DNA of 59,129 nt. Origin: CBDCME01 sp965218865. Its GTDB lineage: Bacteria; Pseudomonadota; Alphaproteobacteria; JAAXGF01. The DNA is taken from contig CBDCME010000014.1 of the NCBI GenBank assembly GCA_965218865.1, positions 1-59,129 on the forward strand. Reading direction: 5' to 3'. The number at the start of each line of letters is the position of its first letter. The stretch's first letter is position 1. A program made the position numbers and the translations under genes. Below the pieces are notes generated by a model that saw only the letters and a program-made list of their open reading frames with translations, was not told the origin of the DNA and searched no databases. This document shows, one piece after another, positions 1 to 9,045 of this stretch.

Positions 1-2
1 CC

Positions 3-923
3 GAAAAGGTCGAAGCGGACGAGATCGACATATTTGTCGATCTGGCGGGGCATACCGAAAATAATCGCTTGCCCGTATTCGCCAGAAAACCGGCGCCCAT
101 TCAGGCGACGTATCTGGGGTATCTGAACACCACCGGTCTGGCCGCGATGGATTATCGAATCGGCGACGCCTTCGCCGATTCGCCGGACGATTCGACGACG
201 GTCTATTGCGAGAACATCGTTCGCTTGCCGGACGTGTTCCTCTGCTACGAGGCGCCGCAAGGCAGTCCCCCTGTCGCTGAGACGCCCTCTGCGGCGTCGC
301 GTCGAGTCACCTTTGGTTGTTTCAACGTTCTGGCCAAAATTACCCCCGAGGTTGTCGAAGTATGGTCGCGAATTATCGCCTCGGTGCCCAATTCTCGAAT
401 CTTCTTGAAGGCCGACCATATGGATGACCCGGCAGCCCACCGGCGGCTGATAAATCTTTTCGAGGGTCACGACATCGGCGCCGAAAGGATTGTGTTCCTC
501 CCTAGGGCGACATCGGTTTTAGAGCATCTGGAGATGTACGGCGAAGTCGATATCGCCCTGGATTCCTTTCCTTACAACGGAACGACAACGACCTTCGAAG
601 CACTTTGGATGGGAGTCCCGACGATCGTATTGTCGGGTAAAACCCATGGCGGGAGAGTCGGCGTCAGTATCATGTCGAACGCGGGGTTGCCGGGATTGAT
701 CGCCTCGACACCGGAATCGTACCGGGACCTCGCGGTGGAAATGGCCAGGGATGGGGATCACCTTCGGATGCTTCGGAGGCAACTTCGGAGCAAGCTGAAA
801 GACTCACTGCTGATGGATCGTCGTGGTTTTCCGCACTCGTTGGAGAGGGCCTACCGCCATATTTGGCTGCGGTGGGTCCGCGGCGCCAAGCCGAGCGCCT
901 TACGGATACTGCCTTTACCCTGA
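3..923 (+). CDS. O-GlcNAc-transferase-like (GT41) glycosyltransferase, C-terminal part
   Basis: The gene enters from the left edge, so its N-terminus (normally TPR repeats) is missing. The frame is open from base 3. It shows the DLAGHT block, then ARKPAPIQATYLGY and a TTGLAAMDYR stretch, all typical of the catalytic domain of SPINDLY/OGT-type enzymes. Later segments resemble the donor-binding half: FLPRATSVLEHLEMYGEVDIALDSFPYNGTTT is split here as FLPRA near base 500 and DSFPYNGTTT near 560. These enzymes transfer a sugar from a UDP-sugar to Ser/Thr of proteins. The stop codon is TGA at 921-923, and its last base is the first base shared with the hairpin repeat that follows, so the native C-terminus may have been altered by that repeat. 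The substrate is unknown. Confidence 0.85.
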   Translation, partial: EKVEADEIDIFVDLAGHTENNRLPVFARKPAPIQATYLGYLNTTGLAAMDYRIGDAFADSPDDSTTVYCENIVRLPDVFLCYEAPQGSPPVAETPSAASRRVTFGCFNVLAKITPEVVEVWSRIIASVPNSRIFLKADHMDDPAAHRRLINLFEGHDIGAERIVFLPRATSVLEHLEMYGEVDIALDSFPYNGTTTTFEALWMGVPTIVLSGKTHGGRVGVSIMSNAGLPGLIASTPESYRDLAVEMARDGDHLRMLRRQLRSKLKDSLLMDRRGFPHSLERAYRHIWLRWVRGAKPSALRILPLP

Positions 924-1062
924 CAGTCTGTTCGAAAACTCGCGGCACCGGCCAGCCATATCAGCAACCTCTCGTGGGTGGCCGGGAGGGGGAGAGGGCC
1001 GGGAGGGGGAGAGGGCCGGAACAGACGCAAAAAATGCGCGGACGCGCATTTTCGAACAGACA
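923..1062. repeat. Hairpin-forming interspersed repeat with terminal inverted repeats (solo copy)
   Basis: The element is about 140 bp. One end reads ACAGTCTGTTCGAAAACTCGC and the other ends ATTTTCGAACAGAC, giving a terminal inverted repeat around CTGTTCGAAAA. The interior is GC-rich, with GTGGGTGGCCGGGAGGGGG arms and a duplicated GGGAGGGGGAGAGGGCC unit. The same ends and interior are found around the two IS110-family elements at 15.4-18.3 kb and 55.9-57.7 kb. No coding capacity is seen, so it fits a MITE or REP-like element. In this copy the left hairpin arm is shortened. Confidence 0.8.
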
Positions 1063-1070
1063 TTGAGAAT

Positions 1071-2060
1071 TTAACTCTTGTATTCGGTTGAGAAGGGATC
1101 GTCTTCGTACTCCACGTCGAAACCGAAAAGCCGCCATGTCGCGCGCATGTGATCGGGAAGCGGCGCGCGCAGGACAAGTTCGGGGCGGCCGCCGAGACTG
1201 GGCAGGGCGAGCCGTCGCGCGTGCAGATGGAGCCGCGTGGATTTTCCAGGGAATACAGAGGCCCCTCCCCCGTACTTTCCGTCACCGAGAATCGGCGTTC
1301 CGAGGGCGGCGCAATGGGCCCTGAGCTGGTGGGTCCGGCCGGTCGCCGGTTCGAGCGCGAGCCAGGCAGCGCGGCGACCCACCGCGGCGAGTAAGGCGTA
1401 GCGGGTCAATGCCGTCTTCCCCCCTTCAATCGAGGGGACGGTTCGTTCGCCGGCGGTTCCGCGCCGCCGCGCCAATGGCAAGGCAACCTGTCCCCGTGAG
1501 TTTTTCGGTCGCCCCACGACGAGGGCCCAGTAAAGCTTCCGTATTCGTCTGGCGCGGAAGGCCGCGGCGAGGTTGGCGGCGGTCTCGGCGTTGCGCGCCA
1601 GCAGCAACACACCACTCGTGTCGCGATCAAGACGGTGGACGAGACGCGGCCGGTCGGGAGCGTCAAAACGCAAGGCGTCCAGCATGGCGTCGATATGGCG
1701 CTGTGTCCGGCTGCCGCCCTGGACCGCCAGGCCGGCGGGTTTGTCGACGGCGAGAACGTCGTCGTCCCGGTGAATAACGCGCGAGCGGATGAAGCTACGG
1801 TCCGCCTCGGTCACGACCGCGGTCGACGGCTTGAGCGGGGTCGAGAAGGCGGCGGCCTCGAGCGGCGGCACGCGAATTTTCTGGCCCGGCGCGAGCCGGT
1901 GTCCGGCCGTGATTCGCGAACCGTCGACACGTACTTGGCCAGTACGCAAAAGTTTTTCGAGATGGGCGTGACCGAGGCCCGGGAAATGCCGCCGGAACCA
2001 ACGATCTAGCCTCAATCCGGCTTCGTTCGAGGCGACCGCGCGAAACCCGACAGCGCTCAT
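1071..2060 (-). CDS. rluC: RluC/RluD-family 23S rRNA pseudouridine synthase
   Basis: About 330 residues from the ATG at 2060. An N-terminal S4 RNA-binding domain is visible (LRLDRWFRRHFPGLGHAHLE, then VRVDG and GQKIRVPP). The RluA-type catalytic domain follows, with the signature HRLDRDTSGVLLLAR, whose first Asp is the catalytic residue, and the GRTHQLRAH motif. The family isomerises specific uridines in 23S rRNA to pseudouridine. The open frame extends upstream to 2201, but that extension looks non-native, and alphaproteobacterial RluC proteins start close to the AGLRLDRWF segment. The Shine-Dalgarno sequence is weak. The symbol is by family resemblance; RluD cannot be fully excluded. Confidence 0.85.
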   Translation of the reverse strand: MSAVGFRAVASNEAGLRLDRWFRRHFPGLGHAHLEKLLRTGQVRVDGSRITAGHRLAPGQKIRVPPLEAAAFSTPLKPSTAVVTEADRSFIRSRVIHRDDDVLAVDKPAGLAVQGGSRTQRHIDAMLDALRFDAPDRPRLVHRLDRDTSGVLLLARNAETAANLAAAFRARRIRKLYWALVVGRPKNSRGQVALPLARRRGTAGERTVPSIEGGKTALTRYALLAAVGRRAAWLALEPATGRTHQLRAHCAALGTPILGDGKYGGGASVFPGKSTRLHLHARRLALPSLGGRPELVLRAPLPDHMRATWRLFGFDVEYEDDPFSTEYKS

Positions 2061-2757
2061 CTCGCGGTCACCAATCATGGGGCTTGGAACGTTGTATTCA
2101 TGACCACAAGAAGCAAGACGGTAATCCTGGTTTGTGGATCGTGGCCAGGGCACGGTCCGTGCGAGGGTCAACGCTGGCGCGGGATTCATCTTTGATACCA
2201 CTTGAGCGGCGACCGCAACGACGGGAATTCAAGATGATGATTGGCGTCGACGGAGTCCCCGCACCCAAGCTTTGCGCAAACATAGCAAAACTCAAGGCGA
2301 GGAAGTTTGAAAGGTATTCCTCGCCTGCCGTTTTGAATGCCCGGACCTGGCAGATCGATTCCTAATAGCTGTCGTCGAAACACGATCCTCCCCTGTTCGC
2401 TCAACTCTCGTTCGAAAACGTGATTACCTGTCGGGATTCTTTACAGTACCGGGAATCATGCGCGATTCATCCGTAAATCATTGATGATACGTTATAAATT
2501 GCGATTGGTCCGTCATGGGGTGCTTGCTGAATTAACAAGATTCCATGGGATTCGGAACAAAATATGCGGAAATTTCTACAGTTGTGGGATTTTCGGTCCT
2601 TCGTGAACGGGCAAAAAATTTTCAACTTATTGCGATCAAACGTATTTTCTCAATCTAGCATGATATTTGCGTAAAAACTGAAGGAGCAATGATCGGAGAG
2701 TTGTTTTCGTGGGGTATGCCGGTAGCCGATATCGGCGGTAAATGATCGGGTGAATTT
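2061..2757. other. Intergenic region upstream of RTX gene 1
   Basis: No convincing gene. The part from about 2440 to 2700 is clearly AT-richer than its surroundings and probably holds the promoter of the RTX gene at 2758. An 18-codon ORF (2689-2745) follows an AAGGAG that sits only 2 bases from its ATG. This is too weak to call a leader peptide. Confidence 0.4.
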
Positions 2758-4643
2758 ATGACTGTAACGGACAAGACGAGCTTTTCCTTCGGTCCGGCGC
2801 CCGCAAACGCGATCGCGGAGTATCATTTCGTAGCCCAGAGCGGCGAGGCCCTGGCCGTTCCGAAGGGGTTCGGTCTTTTCATGGCGGCGTTCGAGCGCCA
2901 GGGTTCGGACCTCTTGCTGGTGGCCGAGGATGGCGGCCAAATCGTGATCAAGGATTACTTCGCCGTCGCCGAGGCACCGGCGCTGATGACCACGGGCGGG
3001 GCCGTGCTGGCGCCGGACCTGGTCGAGATGCTGGCCGGGCCGCTGGCGCCGGGACAATACGCCCAATTGGGGCCGGGCGCGGCGGCGGCGCCGATCGGCG
3101 CGGTGGCGACGGTCGAAGGTTCGGTGACGGCGACCCAGGCGGACGGGACGGTGGTGCCGTTGACGCTTGACCAGGCGGTGTTTCAGGGCGACGTGCTGGA
3201 GACCGAGGCCGGGGCCACGGTGGGCCTGGTGTTCAACGACGACACCACCTTCGCCTTGGGCGAGAACGGCCGCATGGTGTTGGACAAGCTGATCTTTGAC
3301 CCGGATTCGGGAGACGGGGAGTCGGCGTTTTCGGTGCTCCAGGGGGCCTTCGTGTTCGTCAGTGGCGAGATCGCGTCGAACAACCCGGAAGAGATGGTGG
3401 TGCGCACGCCAGTGGCGACGATCGGGATCCGGGGCACGAAAATGGCGGGGATAGCGGCGCCGGAAGGGCAGGAGAACACCTTCGTGCTGCTGCCGGACGA
3501 AGACGGCACGGTGGGATCGGTCGTGGTCAGCACCGAGACGGGCAGTTTTCTTATGAGGGAGGCAAATAAGGCGTTCGCGGTGTCCTCGGCATTCTCGTCG
3601 CCGCAATTGATGGTATTGAGCGACGCGGAAATCGGGTCGACGTTCGGCGCCGTCCTCAACGTTTTGCCCTCCTCGCTGGGTGACGTGGAACCCGAGGCGG
3701 GTGCGGAAGCGGAGGGAGGGCACCACGAGGTCACGATCACGGTGACGGGCGCGGCCACCGAGCCGGAAGCCGGGCTAGCGGTCCCAGAATTGTTACTGGA
3801 CTTGCTGCCATTGGAGGAATTCGAACCCGAGGGTGAGGAGGAATTTGATCCCGAAAATTTCGTAGAAGAAGTGGAAGAAGAGGAAGAGGGCGAGGGCGAG
3901 GGCGAGGGCGAGGAAGAGGGCAACCTTACTCTCATAGGCGACGACAATAACAACAATCTCACTGGGGGAACTGGTAACGATGTACTCGATGGTGGCCGCG
4001 GAGACGACATCCTCGACGGCGGCGCCGGTACCGACACGGCGGTCTTCAACGGCAACGCGGTCGATTTCACGTTAACCGATCTGGGCGGTGGGACCTTCCA
4101 GCTGGTGGACGACAATCCGGCTGACGGCGATGAAGGCACGGATACGCTGACCAACATCGAATTCGTTCAATTTCTTGACCAGACATCCTCCCTCACCCCA
4201 GCGGTTATCGTTGGCTCGGCTGAGGCCGACACATTTGTCGGCGGCCTGGCCCAAGACACAATCAATGGCTTAGGGGGCGACGACGTCCTTAGCGGCAACG
4301 ATGGCAACGACATCATCGACGGTGGGACCGGAAACGACTCATTTAATGGCGGATTCGGAAACGATTCTCTTTTCGGTGGTATCGGCAACGATATCCTGAA
4401 CGGGACCGCTGGCAACGATACGCTCGATGGCGGCAACGATAACGACGCCCTGGAGGGCGGAAGCGGTTCGGACTCACTCCTCGGCGGGGCGGGTGACGAT
4501 GTGCTGCTTGGCGGCAGCGGCAACGATACGATCGTCGGCGGCCAGGGCGAGGGGGACGACACCCTGGACGGAGGCGCCGGGATCGATACCGCGACGTTCA
4601 CCAGCGCCTCGGAGTCGATCACCGTGGATCTGGCGAATGGTAC
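2758..4643 (+). pseudogene. RTX gene 1, 5' piece: FecR-like domain plus calcium-binding repeats
   Basis: This is the N-terminal 628 codons of a large secreted protein. Residues about 120-290 form a FecR-like domain (ATVEGSVTA, GDVLETEAGATVGLVF, VRTPVATIGIRGT). An acidic stretch at about 350-385, encoded partly by repeated GAGGGC hexamers, precedes nonapeptide repeats of the GGxGxDxxxG type (for example GGTGNDVLDGG and GGSGNDTIVGG), which bind calcium in RTX proteins exported by type I secretion. There is no Sec signal, as expected for that route. The start at 2758 has GGGTGA just upstream. The frame is broken at 4644 by an IS256-family element. It continues in the inverted piece at 7574-6106 and then at 9055-9764. 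No secretion ABC transporter genes are in the window. Confidence 0.85.
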
Positions 4644-6105
4644 GGCGATGTCCCATGCTCTGTTGAAAAAGGCGAGGCAGGCATGGTTGGGCTTCGAGGC
4701 TAGGCGGCCTCTTTGATGGTTTCAATGGCGCTTTTCGCTTTTGCCTTTTTCACGTGATCCTCGAGGGCAGCTCTGAGGATGGGGAGTTGCCGGTAGGCCT
4801 TGAGGCGACGGAGGTCTTTTGGGCTTCCAGGAGGCCGGCGGCGGTCCATCGCAAGGCCATCTCGGCGTTGCGCCAGCGCTTGACATTGTGCTGCACCATC
4901 CTGACCGTTCCCAAGGCATTCTCGATGGCGTTGGTGCAGGCCAAGGAGCGCCTGAGCTTGGGCGGCAGGCCCAAGCGGATCACGGTGAGGATCTCATCCA
5001 GGCCCTCCAGGATGGAAGCCGAAACGCCGGGGGCCTCGGTCTCCAGGCGGCGCGCCAGGTTCTTCATGAGGCGTTCGGCTTTCTCGGCATCGTCTTGGTC
5101 CCAGGCTTGCCTGAGCGCCTTCTTGACGCCGGCATGAAGGCTTTCGTCGAGGCGCTCGATGATGTTGCGGCCCTTGTGGACCTGGCAGCGCTGGAGGGCG
5201 GCCACCGGCCTGAAGGTCCGCTTGATCGCCTTGGAGAGCGCCTTGGCGCCGTCGACGATGAAGAGCCGGGGCACTTCCGGGTCGAGGCCGCGGGCGGTCA
5301 GGTTGTCGAGCAGCGCCTGCACCGTGGCGGCATTCTCCGTGGCACCTTCGGCCAGGCCTAGAACATGCTTCTCGCCCGCGCCGTCGATGCCAATAGCTGC
5401 CAGCAACACGTGATCGCCGACGTGCAGCCCGTCGATCTGGATGACCAGGAGATCGAGATCCGAAAGGTCGCTGGCCAGGAAGGCCTTCAGCTTCTTGCGC
5501 GTCATGGCCACGAAGCGCCGCGAGACCGCGGACTTCGAGGTCGCATCGCCCGCGCGTGCCGGCAAGTCGCCGCTGGCCTCGCCGGGCAGGCGCACGGCGC
5601 GCGCGTACTTGCGGGTCGAAACCGTAAGCAGCATGATGTTCATCGCCCAGGACTGCAAAAGCGCCGGGTCCGAGAGCAACTCCCAGCTCGGCAAGCTCAT
5701 CTCCTTGCCCGCAAGATCGCGCACCCGCGGGCGCGTCAGCTTCACCTTGCCCCCGTGATAGGCAATCTCGCTCTGGGTTGTCCCCCAGCGATGGCCCTGC
5801 CGCTCGGCCGTGCGGGCGTGGCGCGCTCCGCAGAGCACCTCGCTATCCTCGTCCAGCATCTCGCCCAGGGTCTCCACCCCGGCCAACAGGCAAAAGCGAT
5901 CCACGCTCATGCGCAGATCATCAAAAGCCTCCGGCAAGGCCGGCGGCAACAGCGGAAGCGGGATCTCCAACAGTTTCGAAAGGCGGCTGTTCCGTGTAGT
6001 CTTGGTCATGGCGTCGTTCTCCTTGATGGATTCAACACCCAGAGCCTAACGGTTCCAGGCGAATGACGCCTACCTCACTTTTTCAACATCAGCCGGGACA
6101 TTGCC
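4644..6105 (-). mobile_element. IS256-family insertion sequence, copy A
   Basis: The element is 1462 bp. Its ends are imperfect inverted repeats: GGCGATGTCCCATGCTC then TGTTGAAAAAGG on the left, and the complement of GGCAATGTCCCGGCTGA then TGTTGAAAAAG on the right. An equally long copy (B) lies inverted at 7584-9045. The left flank AATGGTAC (4636-4643) resembles AATGGTTAC on the complement of 7575-7583, not the sequence at its own right end. This is what recombination between two inverted copies would leave. Confidence 0.9.
4750..6009 (-). CDS. IS256-family (mutator-type) transposase, copy A
   Basis: 419 residues, a full length for the family. Recognisable blocks are IQIDGLHVGDHVLLAAIGID (first DDE Asp region), GATENAATVQALLDNL, FIVDGAKALSKAI (second Asp) and CQVHKGRNI, the family signature, followed by the C-terminal TNAIEN region with the last acidic residue. 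It catalyses cut-and-paste or copy-out transposition of its own element. A good Shine-Dalgarno sequence, AAGGAG, lies at 6024-6019 on the minus strand, 9 bases from the ATG. It differs from copy B at one visible residue (Arg in TFRPVAALQ, Gly in copy B). Confidence 0.95.
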   Translation of the reverse strand: MTKTTRNSRLSKLLEIPLPLLPPALPEAFDDLRMSVDRFCLLAGVETLGEMLDEDSEVLCGARHARTAERQGHRWGTTQSEIAYHGGKVKLTRPRVRDLAGKEMSLPSWELLSDPALLQSWAMNIMLLTVSTRKYARAVRLPGEASGDLPARAGDATSKSAVSRRFVAMTRKKLKAFLASDLSDLDLLVIQIDGLHVGDHVLLAAIGIDGAGEKHVLGLAEGATENAATVQALLDNLTARGLDPEVPRLFIVDGAKALSKAIKRTFRPVAALQRCQVHKGRNIIERLDESLHAGVKKALRQAWDQDDAEKAERLMKNLARRLETEAPGVSASILEGLDEILTVIRLGLPPKLRRSLACTNAIENALGTVRMVQHNVKRWRNAEMALRWTAAGLLEAQKTSVASRPTGNSPSSELPSRIT

Positions 6106-7583
6106 CGACATTGGCGGAGATGGTTCCGAGCGAAACCAAACCGGGGCCAAAGGCTTCGAAGGTCGTCGTGCCGCTACCGTCGGTCCAAACGATTCCGGCG
6201 CTTGTCGGCAGCGCGCCCAAAACGTCGGTGTCGAAGGTGAAGGTGATACCGGCCGCCCCGTTGATGGAGAAGAACGAATTTCCGTCGTTGCCAAGGCCGT
6301 CGATGGCGCCATCATCCGCGTCCACTGAATCGGTCGTGCCGCCCGGGCCTATAGGCGCGCCCGCGGAAGCCACGACGCCCGGCACATTGAACACGCCGTC
6401 CTCGAAGTCCTCCACGACGAAGGCCGATCCTTCCAGGTCGAAGGGGCTGTCGGCAACGCTCAGATAGGGAATCGGGCCAAGGAAATTTCCGGGGGGGGGG
6501 GGTGGGGGGACCTCGCCATCATCAAGGCCACCGAGCCTGAAAATCGCGCCAATGGTGTTCGTGATATAGAATTCGTCGCTCGCGTCATCGACGGATATTC
6601 CGGACATTCCCGAAATCCCGAGACCGGACACGTCGAAGTCCTGTACGAAAACGCCGTCCGGCGTCAGCTCCCGAATAACCGGTTGGGAATCACTGACGAC
6701 GAGCAGATTTCCGCTCGCCTCGATGACGTCGATGCCGCCGAAGAAAACGCCGAACGCCGGGGCCCCGCCCGGGGAGGCGGGAAACGAATTGAGTTCTGCG
6801 CCGTTGGCCGGATTTATCTCTCGAATAAGGTCAGTGCCGGTAAAATCGACTGTAAAGATCGTATCGCGGGCGGCATGGTAGGTCCCACCGACCAGGTTCG
6901 CATCAATCGGAAGAATCTGAGACGAAATGACGACGCCGGTGGCATTATTAATGGCGAACACGGCGTCCGGGAAGTTATCGCCATCGAACGCGAGCAACGT
7001 ATTCGGGGCAACTGTCGTATCGCCGACATTTACCGGTTCAGGAATGAAATCAAGTCCGAAGTCGTTCGCCGAAACACCGGGTCTCGGGATGCTACTTACA
7101 AAGGCGCCTCCCTGCGTGATTTCGTTGATGACGGTGTTAAACGAGTTATAGCTGAAAAGATATCCCGACGTCGGATCGATGGCCACGGCGATCTGCTGAC
7201 CGCCGGCGCTGAAACTGTCGATCACGAAGAAGGGGCCTTCGCCTCCAAAGTCGTCGATGGAGACTGTCTGGTCGGCAAATTGGAGAAACTCAATGTTGGT
7301 CAACGTATCCGTGCCGTCATCTCCATCGCCGGCGTTGTCGTCCCCCATCTCGAAGATCCCGCCGCCCAGATCTGTCAAGATGTAATCGGCCGAGTTGCCA
7401 CTGAAGACCGCCGTGTCGCTGCCGCCGCCGCCGTCGATCGTGTCATCGCCCGAATTGCCGTTCAGAACATTGGCGTTGCCGTCACCGATGACCAAGTCGT
7501 TTCCGGTTCCCGCGATGACGTTTTCGATGGTGTTCGGGATGATGACATCGTCGCCGATCTCCTCACCGCTGGCGGTAACCATT
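6106..7583 (-). pseudogene. RTX gene 1, middle piece, now inverted
   Basis: This piece reads on the minus strand, opposite to the 5' piece, and has no start of its own beyond a TTG inside the IS end. It opens with IENVIAGTGNDLVIGD and NSGDDTIDGGGGSD calcium-binding repeats. A beta-propeller-like stretch follows (VIDSFSAGGQQIAVAIDPTSGY to ITNTIGAIFRLGG, split by other residues), then a proline run coded by 12 consecutive C (6502-6491), then DSPFDLEGSAFVVEDFEDGVF. Removing one copy of each target duplication joins it in frame to both outer pieces. It has no separate function in this orientation unless the inversion reverses. Confidence 0.85.
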
Positions 7584-9045
7584 GGCAATGTCCCGGCTGA
7601 TGTTGAAAAAGTGAGGTAGGCGTCATTCGCCTGGAACCGTTAGGCTCTGGGTGTTGAATCCATCAAGTAGAACGACGCCATGACCAAGACTACACGGAAC
7701 AGCCGCCTTTCGAAACTGTTGGAGATCCCGCTTCCGCTGTTGCCGCCGGCCTTGCCGGAGGCTTTTGATGATCTGCGCATGAGCGTGGATCGCTTTTGCC
7801 TGTTGGCCGGGGTGGAGACCCTGGGCGAGATGCTGGACGAGGATAGCGAGGTGCTCTGCGGAGCGCGCCACGCCCGCACGGCCGAGCGGCAGGGCCATCG
7901 CTGGGGGACAACCCAGAGCGAGATTGCCTATCACGGGGGCAAGGTGAAGCTGACGCGCCCGCGGGTGCGCGATCTTGCGGGCAAGGAGATGAGCTTGCCG
8001 AGCTGGGAGTTGCTCTCGGACCCGGCGCTTTTGCAGTCCTGGGCGATGAACATCATGCTGCTTACGGTTTCGACCCGCAAGTACGCGCGCGCCGTGCGCC
8101 TGCCCGGCGAGGCCAGCGGCGACTTGCCGGCACGCGCGGGCGATGCGACCTCGAAGTCCGCGGTCTCGCGGCGCTTCGTGGCCATGACGCGCAAGAAGCT
8201 GAAGGCCTTCCTGGCCAGCGACCTTTCGGATCTCGATCTCCTGGTCATCCAGATCGACGGGCTGCACGTCGGCGATCACGTGTTGCTGGCAGCTATTGGC
8301 ATCGACGGCGCGGGCGAGAAGCATGTTCTAGGCCTGGCCGAAGGTGCCACGGAGAATGCCGCCACGGTGCAGGCGCTGCTCGACAACCTGACCGCCCGCG
8401 GCCTCGACCCGGAAGTGCCCCGGCTCTTCATCGTCGACGGCGCCAAGGCGCTCTCCAAGGCGATCAAGCGGACCTTCGGGCCGGTGGCCGCCCTCCAGCG
8501 CTGCCAGGTCCACAAGGGCCGCAACATCATCGAGCGCCTCGACGAAAGCCTTCATGCCGGCGTCAAGAAGGCGCTCAGGCAAGCCTGGGACCAAGACGAT
8601 GCCGAGAAAGCCGAACGCCTCATGAAGAACCTGGCGCGCCGCCTGGAGACCGAGGCCCCCGGCGTTTCGGCTTCCATCCTGGAGGGCCTGGATGAGATCC
8701 TCACCGTGATCCGCTTGGGCCTGCCGCCCAAGCTCAGGCGCTCCTTGGCCTGCACCAACGCCATCGAGAATGCCTTGGGAACGGTCAGGATGGTGCAGCA
8801 CAATGTCAAGCGCTGGCGCAACGCCGAGATGGCCTTGCGATGGACCGCCGCCGGCCTCCTGGAAGCCCAAAAGACCTCCGTCGCCTCAAGGCCTACCGGC
8901 AACTCCCCATCCTCAGAGCTGCCCTCGAGGATCACGTGAAAAAGGCAAAAGCGAAAAGCGCCATTGAAACCATCAAAGAGGCCGCCTAGCCTCGAAGCCC
9001 AACCATGCCTGCCTCGCCTTTTTCAACAGAGCATGGGACATCGCC
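7584..9045 (+). mobile_element. IS256-family insertion sequence, copy B
   Basis: The element is 1462 bp, the same length as copy A and in inverted orientation to it. Ends are GGCAATGTCCCGGCTGATG on the left and the complement of GGCGATGTCCCATGCTC on the right. Only a few differences from copy A were noticed. The right flank CCAACGCGG (9046-9054) partly matches the complement of the bases beside copy A (CCAATGTCG, 6114-6106), so the target duplications are swapped between copies. Confidence 0.9.
7680..8939 (+). CDS. IS256-family (mutator-type) transposase, copy B
   Basis: 419 residues, identical to copy A except for one residue that I can see (Gly instead of Arg in TFGPVAALQ). All family blocks are present: IQIDGLHVGDHV, FIVDGAKALSKAI and CQVHKGRNI. 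Unlike copy A, the ribosome-binding site reads AAGTAG (7665-7670) instead of AAGGAG, so translation of this copy is probably weaker. Either enzyme could act on both elements, since the ends are shared. Confidence 0.95.
   Translation: MTKTTRNSRLSKLLEIPLPLLPPALPEAFDDLRMSVDRFCLLAGVETLGEMLDEDSEVLCGARHARTAERQGHRWGTTQSEIAYHGGKVKLTRPRVRDLAGKEMSLPSWELLSDPALLQSWAMNIMLLTVSTRKYARAVRLPGEASGDLPARAGDATSKSAVSRRFVAMTRKKLKAFLASDLSDLDLLVIQIDGLHVGDHVLLAAIGIDGAGEKHVLGLAEGATENAATVQALLDNLTARGLDPEVPRLFIVDGAKALSKAIKRTFGPVAALQRCQVHKGRNIIERLDESLHAGVKKALRQAWDQDDAEKAERLMKNLARRLETEAPGVSASILEGLDEILTVIRLGLPPKLRRSLACTNAIENALGTVRMVQHNVKRWRNAEMALRWTAAGLLEAQKTSVASRPTGNSPSSELPSRIT

Noticed and set aside
2405..2425. GTTCGAAAAC resembling an end of the hairpin repeat
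   Set aside because: Only about ten bases match and no partner end or hairpin follows.
3880..3920. GAGGGC hexamer run as a mobile or regulatory repeat
   Set aside because: It is in frame and encodes the acidic EGEGEGE stretch of the RTX protein; a simple coding microsatellite.
2650..4157. Long minus-strand ORFs over RTX gene 1
   Set aside because: Shadows of RTX repeats; Ser/Pro- or Arg-rich without domains.
4644..9045. The two inverted IS256 copies as a composite transposon carrying 6106-7583
   Set aside because: The segment between them is the missing middle of the flanking RTX gene in reversed orientation, so it is native sequence rather than cargo.
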